Assembly (NCBI GenBank): GCA_015067305.1
Contig: SVMT01000020.1
Span: forward strand, 1-40,123
Length of the DNA: 40,123 nt
Source: Oscillospiraceae bacterium
Lineage (GTDB): Bacteria; Bacillota; Clostridia; Oscillospirales; UBA644
Direction of reading: 5' to 3'
The position numbers and the translations under genes are program-made. Below are positions 15,095-24,785 of this stretch, piece by piece. The first letter of the stretch is position 1. The number at the start of each line of letters is the position of its first letter. The notes beneath the pieces were generated by a model. It was not told where the DNA came from, ran no database searches, and was given only the letters and a program-made list of their open reading frames with translations.

Positions 15095-17452
15095 ATGTCA
15101 GAAAATAAAAGAACTTTAACAGAACGATTTTTGGATGCACGAAGGCGAATCATAGATTCTGAATTTTCAAATCTTAATGATATGCAACGTAAAGCCGTCT
15201 ATGCAAATGACGGTCCCGTTCTTATCCTTGCAGGTGCGGGCAGCGGCAAAACCACAACAATTATCAGCAAAATAGGTTACCTTATCAGATACGGCAATAC
15301 ATATAATTCCGAAAAGATTCCCGAAGATCTTTCCGATAACGATGTTGCGCTTCTTGAACAGGCTGTTGAAAATATTAACCTCAGAAGAGGTTCTCGTTAT
15401 GAAAAACTTATGGTCGTGGATAATATTCCTGCGGAGAATCTGCTTGCGATCACATTTACAAATAAAGCCGCAAACGAAATGAAAGAAAGACTTCAGGCAA
15501 AATATGATATTTCATCTATGCAGCTCTGGGCGCTCACTTTCCATGCGACTTGCGTACGTATACTCAGAATGTATGCAGATCTTTTGGGCTATAACAGAAA
15601 TTTTACCATCTATGATGAATCTGACAGTCAGAAGCTTATTGACAGTATCATAAAAAAGAAAGATCTCGGTGAAAAGTATAATTCAAAAGTTATTGCCCGC
15701 ATTATTTCCAGAGCAAAAACATCTCTTGAAGACTGTGAAACTTATACTTATGACGGCGAATTTGAAAAACTCCCTGAAATATACAGACAATACACCGCTG
15801 AACTGAAAAAAGCAAATGCTTTCGACTTTGATGACCTTCTCCGATATACAGTTCAACTGCTTTCGGAAAATGAAAGAGTAAGAAAAAATCTCCATAATCG
15901 TTTTAAATATGTTCTCGTTGATGAATATCAGGATACAAACAATCTCCAATATAAATTGATATCTCTTCTCTGTCATGACGGCAGAATATGCGTCGTTGGT
16001 GACGATGACCAGAGTATTTACAGGTTTATGGGCGCTTCTGTTGAAAATATTCTTGGATTTGAAAAACATTTCGAGGGTACGGAAGTTATACGGCTTGAGC
16101 AGAATTACCGTTCAACTCAGACTATACTCAACGCTGCAAATGCTGTTATTTCCAATAATGCAAAGCGTAAGGGTAAGAATATGTGGACCACAAATGGTGA
16201 GGGTGACAAAATTACCGTTTGCAATCTGCCTACTCAGTATGAGGAAAGTGAATTTATCGTAAAATCTATTCTTACGGGAATTTCAACAGACAACCGTTCA
16301 TACAATGATTTCTGTGTGCTTTACAGAACAAACGCTCAGTCCACATCTGTGGAAATGGCTCTTAAAGGCAACGGTATTCCTTATAAGGTCTTTGGTGGTC
16401 AGCCTTTCTTCAGACGTAAGGAGATCCAGGATATTCTGGCGTATTTCAATGTCATAAATAACCCTAACGACAGAACTCGTCTTGTTCGTATTATCAATGA
16501 ACCTAAACGCGGTATAGGCGAAACAAGTGTCGAAAAGGTTATTGAAGTTTCCGAAAGGACAGGTATTCCTGTTTTCGATGTTATAAGAAATGCTCATAAT
16601 TACCCAGAGCTCCAGCGTTCTTCCGAAAAACTTGTGAAGTTTGCTGCTATGATCGACGATTTTGCGGTTAAGGCTCAGACTTGTACTGTCTCTGAATTAT
16701 TTACATATGTTGTGGATACCATCGAGTATGAAAAAATGCTTATGAGTAATCTGCACCTTTCAGATTCTGAAAACAGAGTTCTGAATGTACGTGAACTTTT
16801 CAATAATATCGTCCAGTTTGAAAAACGCTCCGGAAACCCCACACTTCTCGGTTATCTTGAGGATACAGCTCTTATCAGTGCTATTGATAACCTTGATGAA
16901 AACGAAGAAGCTGTAACTCTTATGACTATGCACTGTGCTAAGGGGCTGGAATTTGATGTGGTTTTCCTTCCGGGTTTTGAAGAGGGGATTTTCCCCACAC
17001 CTCAGGCTGTTTACGAGGATGCGGGAGTTGAAGAAGAGCGCCGTCTCTGCTATGTTGCATTGACACGTGCAAGAGAGAAACTTTACATAGTTTCTGTTTC
17101 TTCACGTATGATCTACGGTAATCCAAGACCTGCGTTCCCTTCAAGATTTGTCAAGGAAATACCTGAAGAATATATTGAACACAGAGATAAAAAGCCTCTT
17201 GAAAGACAGAAGAAACCTGAACGTAAATTGGCTGACAAGAAAATTTTCACAAGTACGGTCAACGTTGTTCCTCAGCATGAAAAGAAAGCTGACGGCTTTT
17301 CCGTTGGTGACAGAGTCAAGCATAAAGTTTTCGGCGAAGGCGAGATCCTTGCCGTTACGGAAATGTCTTCCGATACGCTTGTTGAAGTTAAATTCGATAA
17401 AGTCGGCGTAAAGAAACTTATGACAACATTTGCAAAACTTATTAAGATATAA
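15095..17452 (+). CDS. pcrA: UvrD/PcrA-type ATP-dependent DNA helicase
   Basis: A 785-residue superfamily 1A helicase. Walker A is GAGSGKT (residues 47-53), Walker B DEYQD (276-280), followed by GDDDQSIYRFMGA (motif III), QNYRST (IV), LMTMHCAKGLEF (V) and VALTRA (VI). The last 50 residues (FSVGDRVKHKVFGEGEILAV) form the Tudor-like domain by which PcrA binds RNA polymerase. The role is unwinding in repair and removal of recombinase or stalled polymerase. An insertion of about 50 residues lies between motifs I and Ia (around RYGNTYNSEKIPEDLSDND). I recall similar inserts in related Clostridia but cannot confirm it. The start at 15095 sits 6 bases after GGAG; the frame's earlier ATG overlaps that site. 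The rmuC gene follows after 20 bases. Confidence 0.93.
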   Translation: MSENKRTLTERFLDARRRIIDSEFSNLNDMQRKAVYANDGPVLILAGAGSGKTTTIISKIGYLIRYGNTYNSEKIPEDLSDNDVALLEQAVENINLRRGSRYEKLMVVDNIPAENLLAITFTNKAANEMKERLQAKYDISSMQLWALTFHATCVRILRMYADLLGYNRNFTIYDESDSQKLIDSIIKKKDLGEKYNSKVIARIISRAKTSLEDCETYTYDGEFEKLPEIYRQYTAELKKANAFDFDDLLRYTVQLLSENERVRKNLHNRFKYVLVDEYQDTNNLQYKLISLLCHDGRICVVGDDDQSIYRFMGASVENILGFEKHFEGTEVIRLEQNYRSTQTILNAANAVISNNAKRKGKNMWTTNGEGDKITVCNLPTQYEESEFIVKSILTGISTDNRSYNDFCVLYRTNAQSTSVEMALKGNGIPYKVFGGQPFFRRKEIQDILAYFNVINNPNDRTRLVRIINEPKRGIGETSVEKVIEVSERTGIPVFDVIRNAHNYPELQRSSEKLVKFAAMIDDFAVKAQTCTVSELFTYVVDTIEYEKMLMSNLHLSDSENRVLNVRELFNNIVQFEKRSGNPTLLGYLEDTALISAIDNLDENEEAVTLMTMHCAKGLEFDVVFLPGFEEGIFPTPQAVYEDAGVEEERRLCYVALTRAREKLYIVSVSSRMIYGNPRPAFPSRFVKEIPEEYIEHRDKKPLERQKKPERKLADKKIFTSTVNVVPQHEKKADGFSVGDRVKHKVFGEGEILAVTEMSSDTLVEVKFDKVGVKKLMTTFAKLIKI

Positions 17453-17472
17453 GTTTGAAAGGATGAACTTTC

Positions 17473-18798
17473 ATGGATACTATCCTGATTGCAGTTTGTG
17501 CGGCATTGTCCGCAATAAGCGTTATTTTGGTAATTATTTGCCTTGTTACTGTTTTCAAACTTAAAAATTTAAAAAATGAAAATGATTCAGAAAAGAAGTT
17601 GGATGACACAAGACGAGAACTTGAGAACCGTCTTGACAGCGTTCAGCGGAATGTAACGGCTGTTATCAACGAAAGTCTCCGTACAAATTCTCAGATACAG
17701 CAGCAGTCCCTTAGTTCTTTCGGTGAGCAGATATCTCTTGTTTCAAAAGGAATAGACTCCCGAATGGCAGAACTTCGCACATCTCAGGATACACGACTTG
17801 AAGCAGTAAGAAATTCTGTTTCTGATTCAATAAAACAGCTCCAGGAAGACAATAGAAAACAGCTTGAAGAGATCCGTCTTTCCGTTGATGAAAAGCTTCA
17901 GAAAACTCTTAATGAAAGAGTCAGCGAATCCTTTAAACTTGTTGGAAATCAGCTTGAACAGGTACATAAGAGTCTCGGAGAGATGCAGTCTCTTGCCAGC
18001 GGGGTCGGTGATCTGAAAAAGATCCTTTCAAACGTAAAGACCCGCGGTATTTTCGGAGAAATGCAACTTTCCCGTATTCTTGAGCAGATATTGACTCCCG
18101 AACAGTATGTAACGAATTTTGCTACCAAGGCAGGAAGTCGTGATGTGGTTGAATTCGCTGTAAAACTTCCGGGAAAAGGGGAGTATGACGAACCTGTATA
18201 TTTGCCCATTGACGCAAAATTCCCCCTTGATGTGTACAATGCTTTGCTTGATGCCTATGATACATCGGATAATGTTCAGATAGAACATGCGGCAAAGGCT
18301 CTTGAAACCATAATCAAGAAAAATGCAAAGGATATCCACGATAAATACATTGATCCACCAAATACCACAGATTTTGCAATAATGTTTTTGCCCACGGAAA
18401 GTTTGTATGCGGAGGTCGTCCGCCGTCCAGGACTTCTGGAAACTATTGCGAGGGATTACAGTATCAATATTGCAGGTCCGACAACTATTTCGGCACTACT
18501 CAATAGCTTGCAGATGGGATTCAGAACTCTTGCCATTGAAAAACGTTCACACGAGGTCTGGAATCTTCTCGGTGCTATCAAAACAGAGTTCGGTAATTTT
18601 GAAAGTGCGCTACAGATGGTCAAAAAGCGTTTCGATTCCGCAGACAGCGAATTGAATAAACTGATGACAACAAGAACACGTGCTGTTTTGCGTAAACTCA
18701 AAAGCGTTGAGGCTATGCCAGAAGCTGAGGCTACAAAAGTTTTGGGACTTGATTCCGATGAAATATTTGACGATTCAGTTTCCCCTGAAGATAATTAG
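17473..18798 (+). CDS. rmuC: DNA recombination protein RmuC
   Basis: A 441-residue protein with one N-terminal membrane helix (residues about 3-28, AVCAALSAISVILVIICLV), a long coiled coil (about 35-165), and the RmuC nuclease-like domain (DLKKILSNVKTRGIFGEMQL, later LPIDAKFPLDVY and IMFLPTESLYAEV). RmuC limits inversions between short inverted repeats and has a restriction-endonuclease-like fold; its biochemistry is poorly defined. It starts 20 bases after the helicase stop behind GAAAGGATG, so cotranscription of two genome-maintenance genes is likely. Confidence 0.92.
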   Translation: MDTILIAVCAALSAISVILVIICLVTVFKLKNLKNENDSEKKLDDTRRELENRLDSVQRNVTAVINESLRTNSQIQQQSLSSFGEQISLVSKGIDSRMAELRTSQDTRLEAVRNSVSDSIKQLQEDNRKQLEEIRLSVDEKLQKTLNERVSESFKLVGNQLEQVHKSLGEMQSLASGVGDLKKILSNVKTRGIFGEMQLSRILEQILTPEQYVTNFATKAGSRDVVEFAVKLPGKGEYDEPVYLPIDAKFPLDVYNALLDAYDTSDNVQIEHAAKALETIIKKNAKDIHDKYIDPPNTTDFAIMFLPTESLYAEVVRRPGLLETIARDYSINIAGPTTISALLNSLQMGFRTLAIEKRSHEVWNLLGAIKTEFGNFESALQMVKKRFDSADSELNKLMTTRTRAVLRKLKSVEAMPEAEATKVLGLDSDEIFDDSVSPEDN

Positions 18799-18924
18799 CC
18801 TGAAAAATCACGTTAATACGGTTTCGATTGGACATAGATATATGTTCCTGAAATTTCCATCAGCCGTGTTGGAGTGTTTTATTCTTGTTCGTGCCGACGT
18901 TTTAGCGGCAGAATGGTGATTTAT

Positions 18925-20031
18925 ATGATATATTTAGACAGTGCCGCAACAACAAAAGTTTTGCCTCAGGCGGCAGAGGCAGCAGTTAAAGCCATGTGTG
19001 AGTGTTACGGAAACCCATCTTCACTCCATAAAGAAGGATATCTGGCAACAAAAAGACTCGACTTTTGCAGAAAAACGATCGCATCTGCGGCAGGTGTTGA
19101 AGAATCTTGCCTATATTTCACGTCAGGTGGCTCTGCTTCCAATAATTTAGCCATAAAAGGCTTCCTCACCAATAAGAGAAAGGGCAAAGTCATCACTTCC
19201 GCATATGAACATCCCTCTGTTTTGGAATGTTTTAAGCTTTTTGAAGATAAACTTGATGTGGTATATCTTGAACCCGAAAACGGTATAATTACGGAAGAGT
19301 CTCTCCTAAAAGTTCTCGATAAAGACACGATCTTTGTCAGTATCATGCATGTGAATAACGAAACGGGTGCTGTGAATCCCATTAAGGAATTGTGTAAGCT
19401 TACGAAAAAGCTTTCTCCTGCGGTTTTCCACACAGATGCGGTTCAGGGATTTCTTAAAGAAGATATTTCCTATTCTTTTGCGGATATGGCAAGCTTTTCA
19501 GGTCATAAAAATCATGCCCCCAAAGGTATCGGCGCTCTTTATGTTAAAAAGGGAATAAATCTTCAGCCGGTGATAAGCGGTGGCGGTCAGGAAAAAGGAC
19601 TTGCATCAGGTACGGAAAATCTTCCGGGCACGGAGGCTTGGGCAGAGGCTGTCAATATTCAGCTTCCTGAAAAAGCTGTTCATAAAGCGCATGTACAGAA
19701 ATTGAAAGATCTTACACGTGAGCTGCTTTCCGATACAGGTTTTATTGAAATTTCACCGAAAAAGTCTTCTCCTTACGTTTTCAATGCGGTTTTCCCCGAA
19801 TATCTTTCGGAAAATCTGCTTCATTATCTTTCGGAACGCGACATTTGCGTTTCTACGGGTTCAGCTTGTTCCTCCAAAAAAGCCAGCCATGTTTTTAAAG
19901 CCATCGGAATGCCCGAATATTCCAAATCCGCACTTAGGATCAGTTATTCTTTTGATAACACTGAAGAAGAAATAATACGATTCTGCGAAGTTCTGAAACA
20001 AGGACTTTCAGATATAATCAAAGTACGTTAA
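18925..20031 (+). CDS. Cysteine desulfurase, NifS/IscS-like, ThiI partner
   Basis: A 368-residue class V aminotransferase-fold enzyme that transfers sulfur from cysteine to a catalytic Cys persulfide. It begins MIYLDSAATTKVLPQA. The PLP lysine is Lys195 in SGHKNHAPKG and the catalytic Cys315 lies in TGSACSSKK. The gene sits directly before thiI, the arrangement in which a dedicated desulfurase supplies sulfur for 4-thiouridine in tRNA in Bacillota (the NifZ-ThiI pair of B. subtilis). Start 18925 is chosen because homologues begin at M-I-Y-L-D; the upstream ribosome site is weak (AATGGTGA), and an earlier ATG at 18913 is possible. A 126-base gap separates it from rmuC with no terminator seen. 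Confidence 0.9.
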   Translation: MIYLDSAATTKVLPQAAEAAVKAMCECYGNPSSLHKEGYLATKRLDFCRKTIASAAGVEESCLYFTSGGSASNNLAIKGFLTNKRKGKVITSAYEHPSVLECFKLFEDKLDVVYLEPENGIITEESLLKVLDKDTIFVSIMHVNNETGAVNPIKELCKLTKKLSPAVFHTDAVQGFLKEDISYSFADMASFSGHKNHAPKGIGALYVKKGINLQPVISGGGQEKGLASGTENLPGTEAWAEAVNIQLPEKAVHKAHVQKLKDLTRELLSDTGFIEISPKKSSPYVFNAVFPEYLSENLLHYLSERDICVSTGSACSSKKASHVFKAIGMPEYSKSALRISYSFDNTEEEIIRFCEVLKQGLSDIIKVR

Positions 20032-20055
20032 ACCTACGGAAAGGTACGGTGAAAT

Positions 20056-21219
20056 ATGAAAGAAATTATTCTTATCAAACTCGGAGAACTTGTTCTCAAA
20101 GGGTTAAACAGAAATAAATTTGAAGATTTGCTGTTGAAAAATATCAGAAATTCCATGAGAAAATTCGGTACTGCAAAAGTTAAGGCTGCACAGTCCACAG
20201 TTTATGTCGAATTTGAAGAAGACGATGTTGATATGGACGCAGTTCTTGAATCCTGCGCTAAAATATTCGGTATCGTTACTGTTGTAAAAGCGGCAAAGAC
20301 CGATACGGATTTCGAGAATATAAAAGAAGAAACAAAGTCCTACCTCAGAATGGAACTTATGACTGCGAAAACTTTCAAGGTCAACGCAAAACGTGCGGAT
20401 AAGAGCTATCCTCTCAATTCGCCTCAGATCATGGCTCTCATGGGCGAATATCTCCTTGATGAATTTTCCAATCTTACCGTTGATGTTCATGAACCTGAAC
20501 TTACAGTAACGGTTGAGGTACGTGAGGGTTTTGCATATATTCATTCCGATCCCATAAGAGGTGCGGGTGGTTTGCCATGCGGAGTCAGCGGTCATGCACT
20601 TCTGATGCTTTCAGGCGGTATCGACAGTCCCGTTGCAGGTTATTCAATGGCAAAAAGAGGTCTTCGTGTGTCTTCAATACATTTTGAAAGCCCTCCATAT
20701 ACAAGTGAACGTGCTCGTGATAAGGTGATGAGCCTTGCAGGTGTTCTCCGTGAATATTGTGGACATATGGACGTTTTCGTTGTTCCTTTTACTGAGATTC
20801 AGGAAAAGATTCGCGATTGTTGTAATGAAGATTATTTTACTGTTATAATGCGCCGCTATATGCTCAGAATTGCCTGCGCTCTTGCCGATAAATACAGCGC
20901 AAAAGCGATAATCACAGGTGAAAGTCTCGGTCAGGTGGCGTCACAGACAATGGGGGCTATTGCTTGCACGGATGCCGTTGCAACAATGCCTGTTTTCAGA
21001 CCTCTTATAGGTACTGACAAGCAGGATATCATAAATGTTTCCCGTAAGATCGGAGCTTACGATATTTCCGTTCTTCCTTATGAAGACTGCTGTACCGTGT
21101 TTACTCCGAAACATCCAAAAACAAATCCGTCAATCGCAGAGATTGAGCGTGAAGAGGCTAAGTTGCCTGCTGATCTTATTGACGGTATTATTGAAAGAAT
21201 TGAAAGGGTCTCAATATGA
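20056..21219 (+). CDS. thiI: tRNA 4-thiouridine synthase ThiI
   Basis: A 387-residue ThiI without the C-terminal rhodanese domain of enteric bacteria, the usual form in Bacillota. The order is an N-terminal ferredoxin-like domain, a THUMP domain (about 60-165), then the PP-loop adenylation domain with SGGIDSP at 186-192. The enzyme adenylates U8 of tRNA and, with sulfur from the adjacent desulfurase, makes s4U, a near-UV sensor; it can also serve thiazole synthesis. The end overlaps the start of the next gene by four bases (ATGA), showing translational coupling. Confidence 0.95.
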   Translation: MKEIILIKLGELVLKGLNRNKFEDLLLKNIRNSMRKFGTAKVKAAQSTVYVEFEEDDVDMDAVLESCAKIFGIVTVVKAAKTDTDFENIKEETKSYLRMELMTAKTFKVNAKRADKSYPLNSPQIMALMGEYLLDEFSNLTVDVHEPELTVTVEVREGFAYIHSDPIRGAGGLPCGVSGHALLMLSGGIDSPVAGYSMAKRGLRVSSIHFESPPYTSERARDKVMSLAGVLREYCGHMDVFVVPFTEIQEKIRDCCNEDYFTVIMRRYMLRIACALADKYSAKAIITGESLGQVASQTMGAIACTDAVATMPVFRPLIGTDKQDIINVSRKIGAYDISVLPYEDCCTVFTPKHPKTNPSIAEIEREEAKLPADLIDGIIERIERVSI

Positions 21220-21695
21220 CAAATTCAGAAAAACTTGTAACTCTCCTTAAAGAAAAAGAGCTTAAAATAGCTTGTGCCGAGTCCTGTACAGGTGGACTGA
21301 TGGCAAAAAAAATTACAGATGTAAGCGGAAGTTCCGAAGTCTTTGAACTCGGCGTTGTAGCTTATGCAAACAGGATCAAAACCAAAGTCCTGGCTGTTCC
21401 TGCAAAACTTCTTGAAGATAAAGGCGCTGTTTGTGCTGAAGTTGCAGGGTTTATGGCGAAAGGCGTTTGTATGCTTGCAGGTAGTGATATTGGTACAGGT
21501 ATCACAGGTATTGCAGGTCCCACCGGCGGAACTCCTGAAAAACCCGTCGGTTTGGTTTATGTTGCAGTGTATATGAGAAATATTGATAAATTCTTTGTCG
21601 GTGAGCTTCATCTTGACGGCGAAAGAGAACAGATCAGAAATACTACTGCAGAAAAGGTCATTGCAAAAGTTATCGAACTTATCGAAAAGAATTGA
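21216..21695 (+). CDS. pncC: Nicotinamide-nucleotide amidohydrolase, PncC/CinA C-terminal type
   Basis: A 159-residue stand-alone CinA C-terminal domain. Signature blocks are CAESCTGGLMAKKITDV near the N-terminus and GITGIAGPTGGTPEKPVGLV. These enzymes deamidate nicotinamide mononucleotide to nicotinate mononucleotide, recycling the product of NAD-dependent DNA ligase. The longer CinA with the molybdopterin-binding domain is absent here. It overlaps thiI by four bases and is followed within 17 bases by an alpha-rhamnosidase gene. Confidence 0.92.
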   Translation: MTNSEKLVTLLKEKELKIACAESCTGGLMAKKITDVSGSSEVFELGVVAYANRIKTKVLAVPAKLLEDKGAVCAEVAGFMAKGVCMLAGSDIGTGITGIAGPTGGTPEKPVGLVYVAVYMRNIDKFFVGELHLDGEREQIRNTTAEKVIAKVIELIEKN

Positions 21696-21712
21696 CAGAA
21701 AGGATTTTTCCT

Positions 21713-23425
21713 ATGAAGACCAACGAATTTTTCTCCAAGCTTTCCAAAACTGAAAGTGATTGCAGAGTCAGAAAATATGTTTTGCCTCAGAGAGTTGTGC
21801 ATTGTGATGGTTCAGTTTGCGGTGCTGAAAATATGCTCGACACCGCCGGCAAAAAAAGTCCCGTTTTTGAAGACGAAAGAGTTCAGGTCCATATGAATGG
21901 CTCTGATTGCTGTGCTCTTGAGAACAAGGATGGTGTGAAGTCTTCCGTTATTTTTGACTTTGGCATCGAAATGCACGGTTCAATGCGTCTTATCGTAAAA
22001 AGTGTTTCTCCCAACAGGGTAAATGTGCGTATCCGTTTCGGTGAATCCGTTATGGAAACAATGTCCGATGTGGGCGAGGGACTGACTGCTAAAAATGACC
22101 ATGCAAACAGAGATTTCGTTTGGAATGTGGGCTTCCTGAGTGCAAATGAAACAAATGAATCGGGTTTCAGATTTGTAAAGATCGATCTTCTTGATGATAA
22201 TGCGAAGCTTGAAATACAGTCAGTTACAGGCGTTATGATCTACAGAGATATTGAATTTAAAGGTTCTTTTGAATGTGACGATGAGCTTGTCAATGATATA
22301 TGGAGAACTTCTGTTCATACTACGCATATGTGTATGCAGGAATATCTTTGGGACGGTATCAAGCGTGACCGACTTGTTTGGATCGGCGATATGCAGATCG
22401 AATGTCTTACGATCGCTTCTGTTTTCGGCTATAACGAGATCGTTCCCAAATCACTTGATCTTATTCGTGATATAACTCCTGTCGGTACATGGATGAACGG
22501 TATGTCTTCCTATTCGTTGTGGTGGATACTTATTCACTATGACTGGTACATGAAATTCGGAAGTCTTGAGTATCTTTCCGAACAGAGTGATTATTTGTTG
22601 GCTCTTATTGATGTCGTTGCAGTCCTTGTAAAAGAAAACGGTTCAGAAAACATGCCTGATTGCAGATTCATAGATTGGCCGAATCAGGCAAATCCCGAAG
22701 CAACTCATGCCGGACTTCAGGGTATGATGGTAATGGCGCTTGAAGCAGGTTCAGTTCTGGCCTCCGCACTTTCCGCCGTTGAGACTGTTGAAAAATGTAA
22801 CGAAGCTCTCGCAAAACTGAAATCTTATGTTCCGTCCCCCGCAGGTTCAAAGCAGGCAGCTTCACTTCTTGCGTATTCGGGCGTTGCAGATGCAAAGAAA
22901 ATGGATGATGAAATCATTTCCGTTGGTGGTGTGAAAGGTTACTCCACATTCCTCGGTTATCATACTCTTGCAACTAAAGCTCTTGCAGGAAATTACAAAG
23001 GTGCGTTGGACGCAATGAAGGAATACTGGGGTGCAATGCTTTCTCTCGGTGCGACTTCTTTTTGGGAAGATTTCAATATAGATTGGGCAGAGAATGCTGC
23101 AAGGATCGACGAGATTACACCCGAAGGAAAGGTCGATGTACACGGAAGTTACGGCGGATATTGCTATGTCGGTTACCGCCACAGTTTCTGCCACGGTTGG
23201 GCATCAGGTCCTGTACCTTATATCACAAGATTTGTTCTTGGTATTGAGATACTCGAACCTGCTTGCAGAAAGATCAGAATCAGACCTAATATGAGTGGGC
23301 TCAAACATATAAAAGCTTCTTATCCCACTCCTTTCGGAAATATAAATATTCAGCTGGACGAAGCTCCCGACGGTACAATAAATAAGATAGTCGATGCTCC
23401 TGCTGAAATTGAGATAGTTGATTAA
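21713..23425 (+). CDS. Alpha-L-rhamnosidase, GH78-like
   Basis: A 570-residue cytoplasmic enzyme with an N-terminal beta-sandwich and an (alpha/alpha)6 barrel. The segment WDGIKRDRLVWIGD (213-226) keeps the GH78 spacing of three acidic residues: Asp214, Asp219 (Glu in most members) and Asp226, equivalent to D567, E572 and D579 of Bacillus RhaB. The C-terminus HGWASGPVPYI and IRIRPNMSGL is typical of the family. It is shorter than classical GH78 enzymes (about 900), lacking one or more accessory beta domains. Start 21713 is set by AGAAAGGA. It follows the pncC gene after 17 bases, so transcription from the housekeeping operon may continue into it. Confidence 0.85.
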   Translation: MKTNEFFSKLSKTESDCRVRKYVLPQRVVHCDGSVCGAENMLDTAGKKSPVFEDERVQVHMNGSDCCALENKDGVKSSVIFDFGIEMHGSMRLIVKSVSPNRVNVRIRFGESVMETMSDVGEGLTAKNDHANRDFVWNVGFLSANETNESGFRFVKIDLLDDNAKLEIQSVTGVMIYRDIEFKGSFECDDELVNDIWRTSVHTTHMCMQEYLWDGIKRDRLVWIGDMQIECLTIASVFGYNEIVPKSLDLIRDITPVGTWMNGMSSYSLWWILIHYDWYMKFGSLEYLSEQSDYLLALIDVVAVLVKENGSENMPDCRFIDWPNQANPEATHAGLQGMMVMALEAGSVLASALSAVETVEKCNEALAKLKSYVPSPAGSKQAASLLAYSGVADAKKMDDEIISVGGVKGYSTFLGYHTLATKALAGNYKGALDAMKEYWGAMLSLGATSFWEDFNIDWAENAARIDEITPEGKVDVHGSYGGYCYVGYRHSFCHGWASGPVPYITRFVLGIEILEPACRKIRIRPNMSGLKHIKASYPTPFGNINIQLDEAPDGTINKIVDAPAEIEIVD

Positions 23426-23461
23426 AACAGTTGATAGTGTTGAAAATAAAGGAAAAGCAAC

Positions 23462-24733
23462 ATGGTTTATTACATAGATAATATACGAGGCGATGACTCC
23501 AATGACGGATCAAGTTCCCTCAAACCGAAACAGGATTATCTGAAATTAGATCTTGTTCCGGGTGATACAGTCCTTTTTAAACGTGGCAGTATCTATCGAG
23601 GCGGATTAAAAGTCACAAACGGACAGTTTCGAGATCCAATTACATATGATTCTTACGGCCCCGGAAGCAAACCTGTTTTTCTCGGCTCTCAGTTCATCGC
23701 AGATGAAGAGCTTTGGGTGAAAACGAAACGTAATGTTTGGTCATTTATCGGAACCCTTGAGGGGGAGCCCGGAAATCTGATTTTTGATAACGGTAATTCC
23801 TGCGGCGTTTTCCGTTGGTCTGAAAAAGAACTGAAACATCAAGGTGAATGGTTCTATTCCAAAGATGGTGACGAGTACAAACTTTTGCTGTACAGTACAA
23901 AAAATCCCGCAGTTTCATATACTTCCATCGAATGCGCTCTTGATTGCGGAGGTTATCTTTGTACCGCAGAGCATGATGTGGTTTTAAGAAATCTTTGTTT
24001 TGAAAATTGCTCAAAGAACGGATTTTCCGCAGTTTGCCAGCGTATCACATTGGAAAAATGTGTGTTCAGATTTATCGGCGGCGCAGTCCGTAACAGAGAA
24101 AAAAAGCTCAGGTGCGGCAATGCTGTGGATCTTTGGAATTTTGCATTCGACGTGTGCGTACGAAAGTGTCTCTTTGATAATATTTACGATTCAGGTATTG
24201 CTCAGCGCAGTGACAGTGATGGCGAGCCTTTTGTAAATATGCTTTTTGAAAATAATCTTTTTGTGAATTGCGGACTTTCAGCCTATGAGGTTCGTGACAG
24301 AGTTCCCATAAATTCACTCTTTTCAAAGAATATATGCGTAAATGCAGGCGGTGGATTTTCTTCTGTTGGAGAAAAAGGTCCTCGTGGGTCGGAGATCTGG
24401 CCGAATCCTGTGGGACATCATGTTTTTGTTTGGCGTATAAATAATGTTACCGATGGCGGAAGTCTTGAAATTACCCACAACACAATGTATGATGACCTTC
24501 TCGGTGCTACGATCTTTTCACTTGCAGCGCCTGAACCTGAAGAACAGTTATCCATAAACTTCAACAGATATTATGCTGAAAATAACGGTCTTTCTTTCCG
24601 ATACGGCGGTGAGGATTATTACTCCTATGAATTCCCCATGTATCGCATAAATACAGGAAACGACCTCCACAGCGAGATCGTCGAGGGCGACATCTATACA
24701 GAGATCGTTTCATGGTTCGAGAGTTGTTATTAG
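23462..24733 (+). CDS. Right-handed parallel beta-helix protein, putative glycan-acting enzyme
   Basis: A 423-residue protein whose repeating short rungs (VVLRNLCFENCSKNG, ITLEKCVFRFIGG, VNMLFENNLFVNCG) mark a right-handed parallel beta-helix of the pectate-lyase type. It opens MVYYIDNIRGDDSNDGSS, the usual first rung of such proteins. It has no signal peptide, so it would act in the cytoplasm. It is 36 bases after the rhamnosidase gene and likely cotranscribed, which suggests a substrate containing rhamnose, for example a pectic or bacterial polysaccharide fragment (inference). The reaction cannot be told from the sequence: lyase, hydrolase and epimerase members all share this fold. Confidence 0.78.
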   Translation: MVYYIDNIRGDDSNDGSSSLKPKQDYLKLDLVPGDTVLFKRGSIYRGGLKVTNGQFRDPITYDSYGPGSKPVFLGSQFIADEELWVKTKRNVWSFIGTLEGEPGNLIFDNGNSCGVFRWSEKELKHQGEWFYSKDGDEYKLLLYSTKNPAVSYTSIECALDCGGYLCTAEHDVVLRNLCFENCSKNGFSAVCQRITLEKCVFRFIGGAVRNREKKLRCGNAVDLWNFAFDVCVRKCLFDNIYDSGIAQRSDSDGEPFVNMLFENNLFVNCGLSAYEVRDRVPINSLFSKNICVNAGGGFSSVGEKGPRGSEIWPNPVGHHVFVWRINNVTDGGSLEITHNTMYDDLLGATIFSLAAPEPEEQLSINFNRYYAENNGLSFRYGGEDYYSYEFPMYRINTGNDLHSEIVEGDIYTEIVSWFESCY

Positions 24734-24748
24734 AAAATGATTTATATA

Positions 24749-24782
24749 GCGGGGGAACATTTTTGTAAAATTGTTCTCCCGC
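24749..24782. terminator. Terminator after the rhamnosidase/beta-helix genes
   Basis: GCGGGGGAAC (24749-24758) pairs with GTTCTCCCGC (24773-24782), one G-U, with an AT-rich loop. It closes the long run of genes that starts at 15095. Confidence 0.75.
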
Positions 24783-24785
24783 ACC

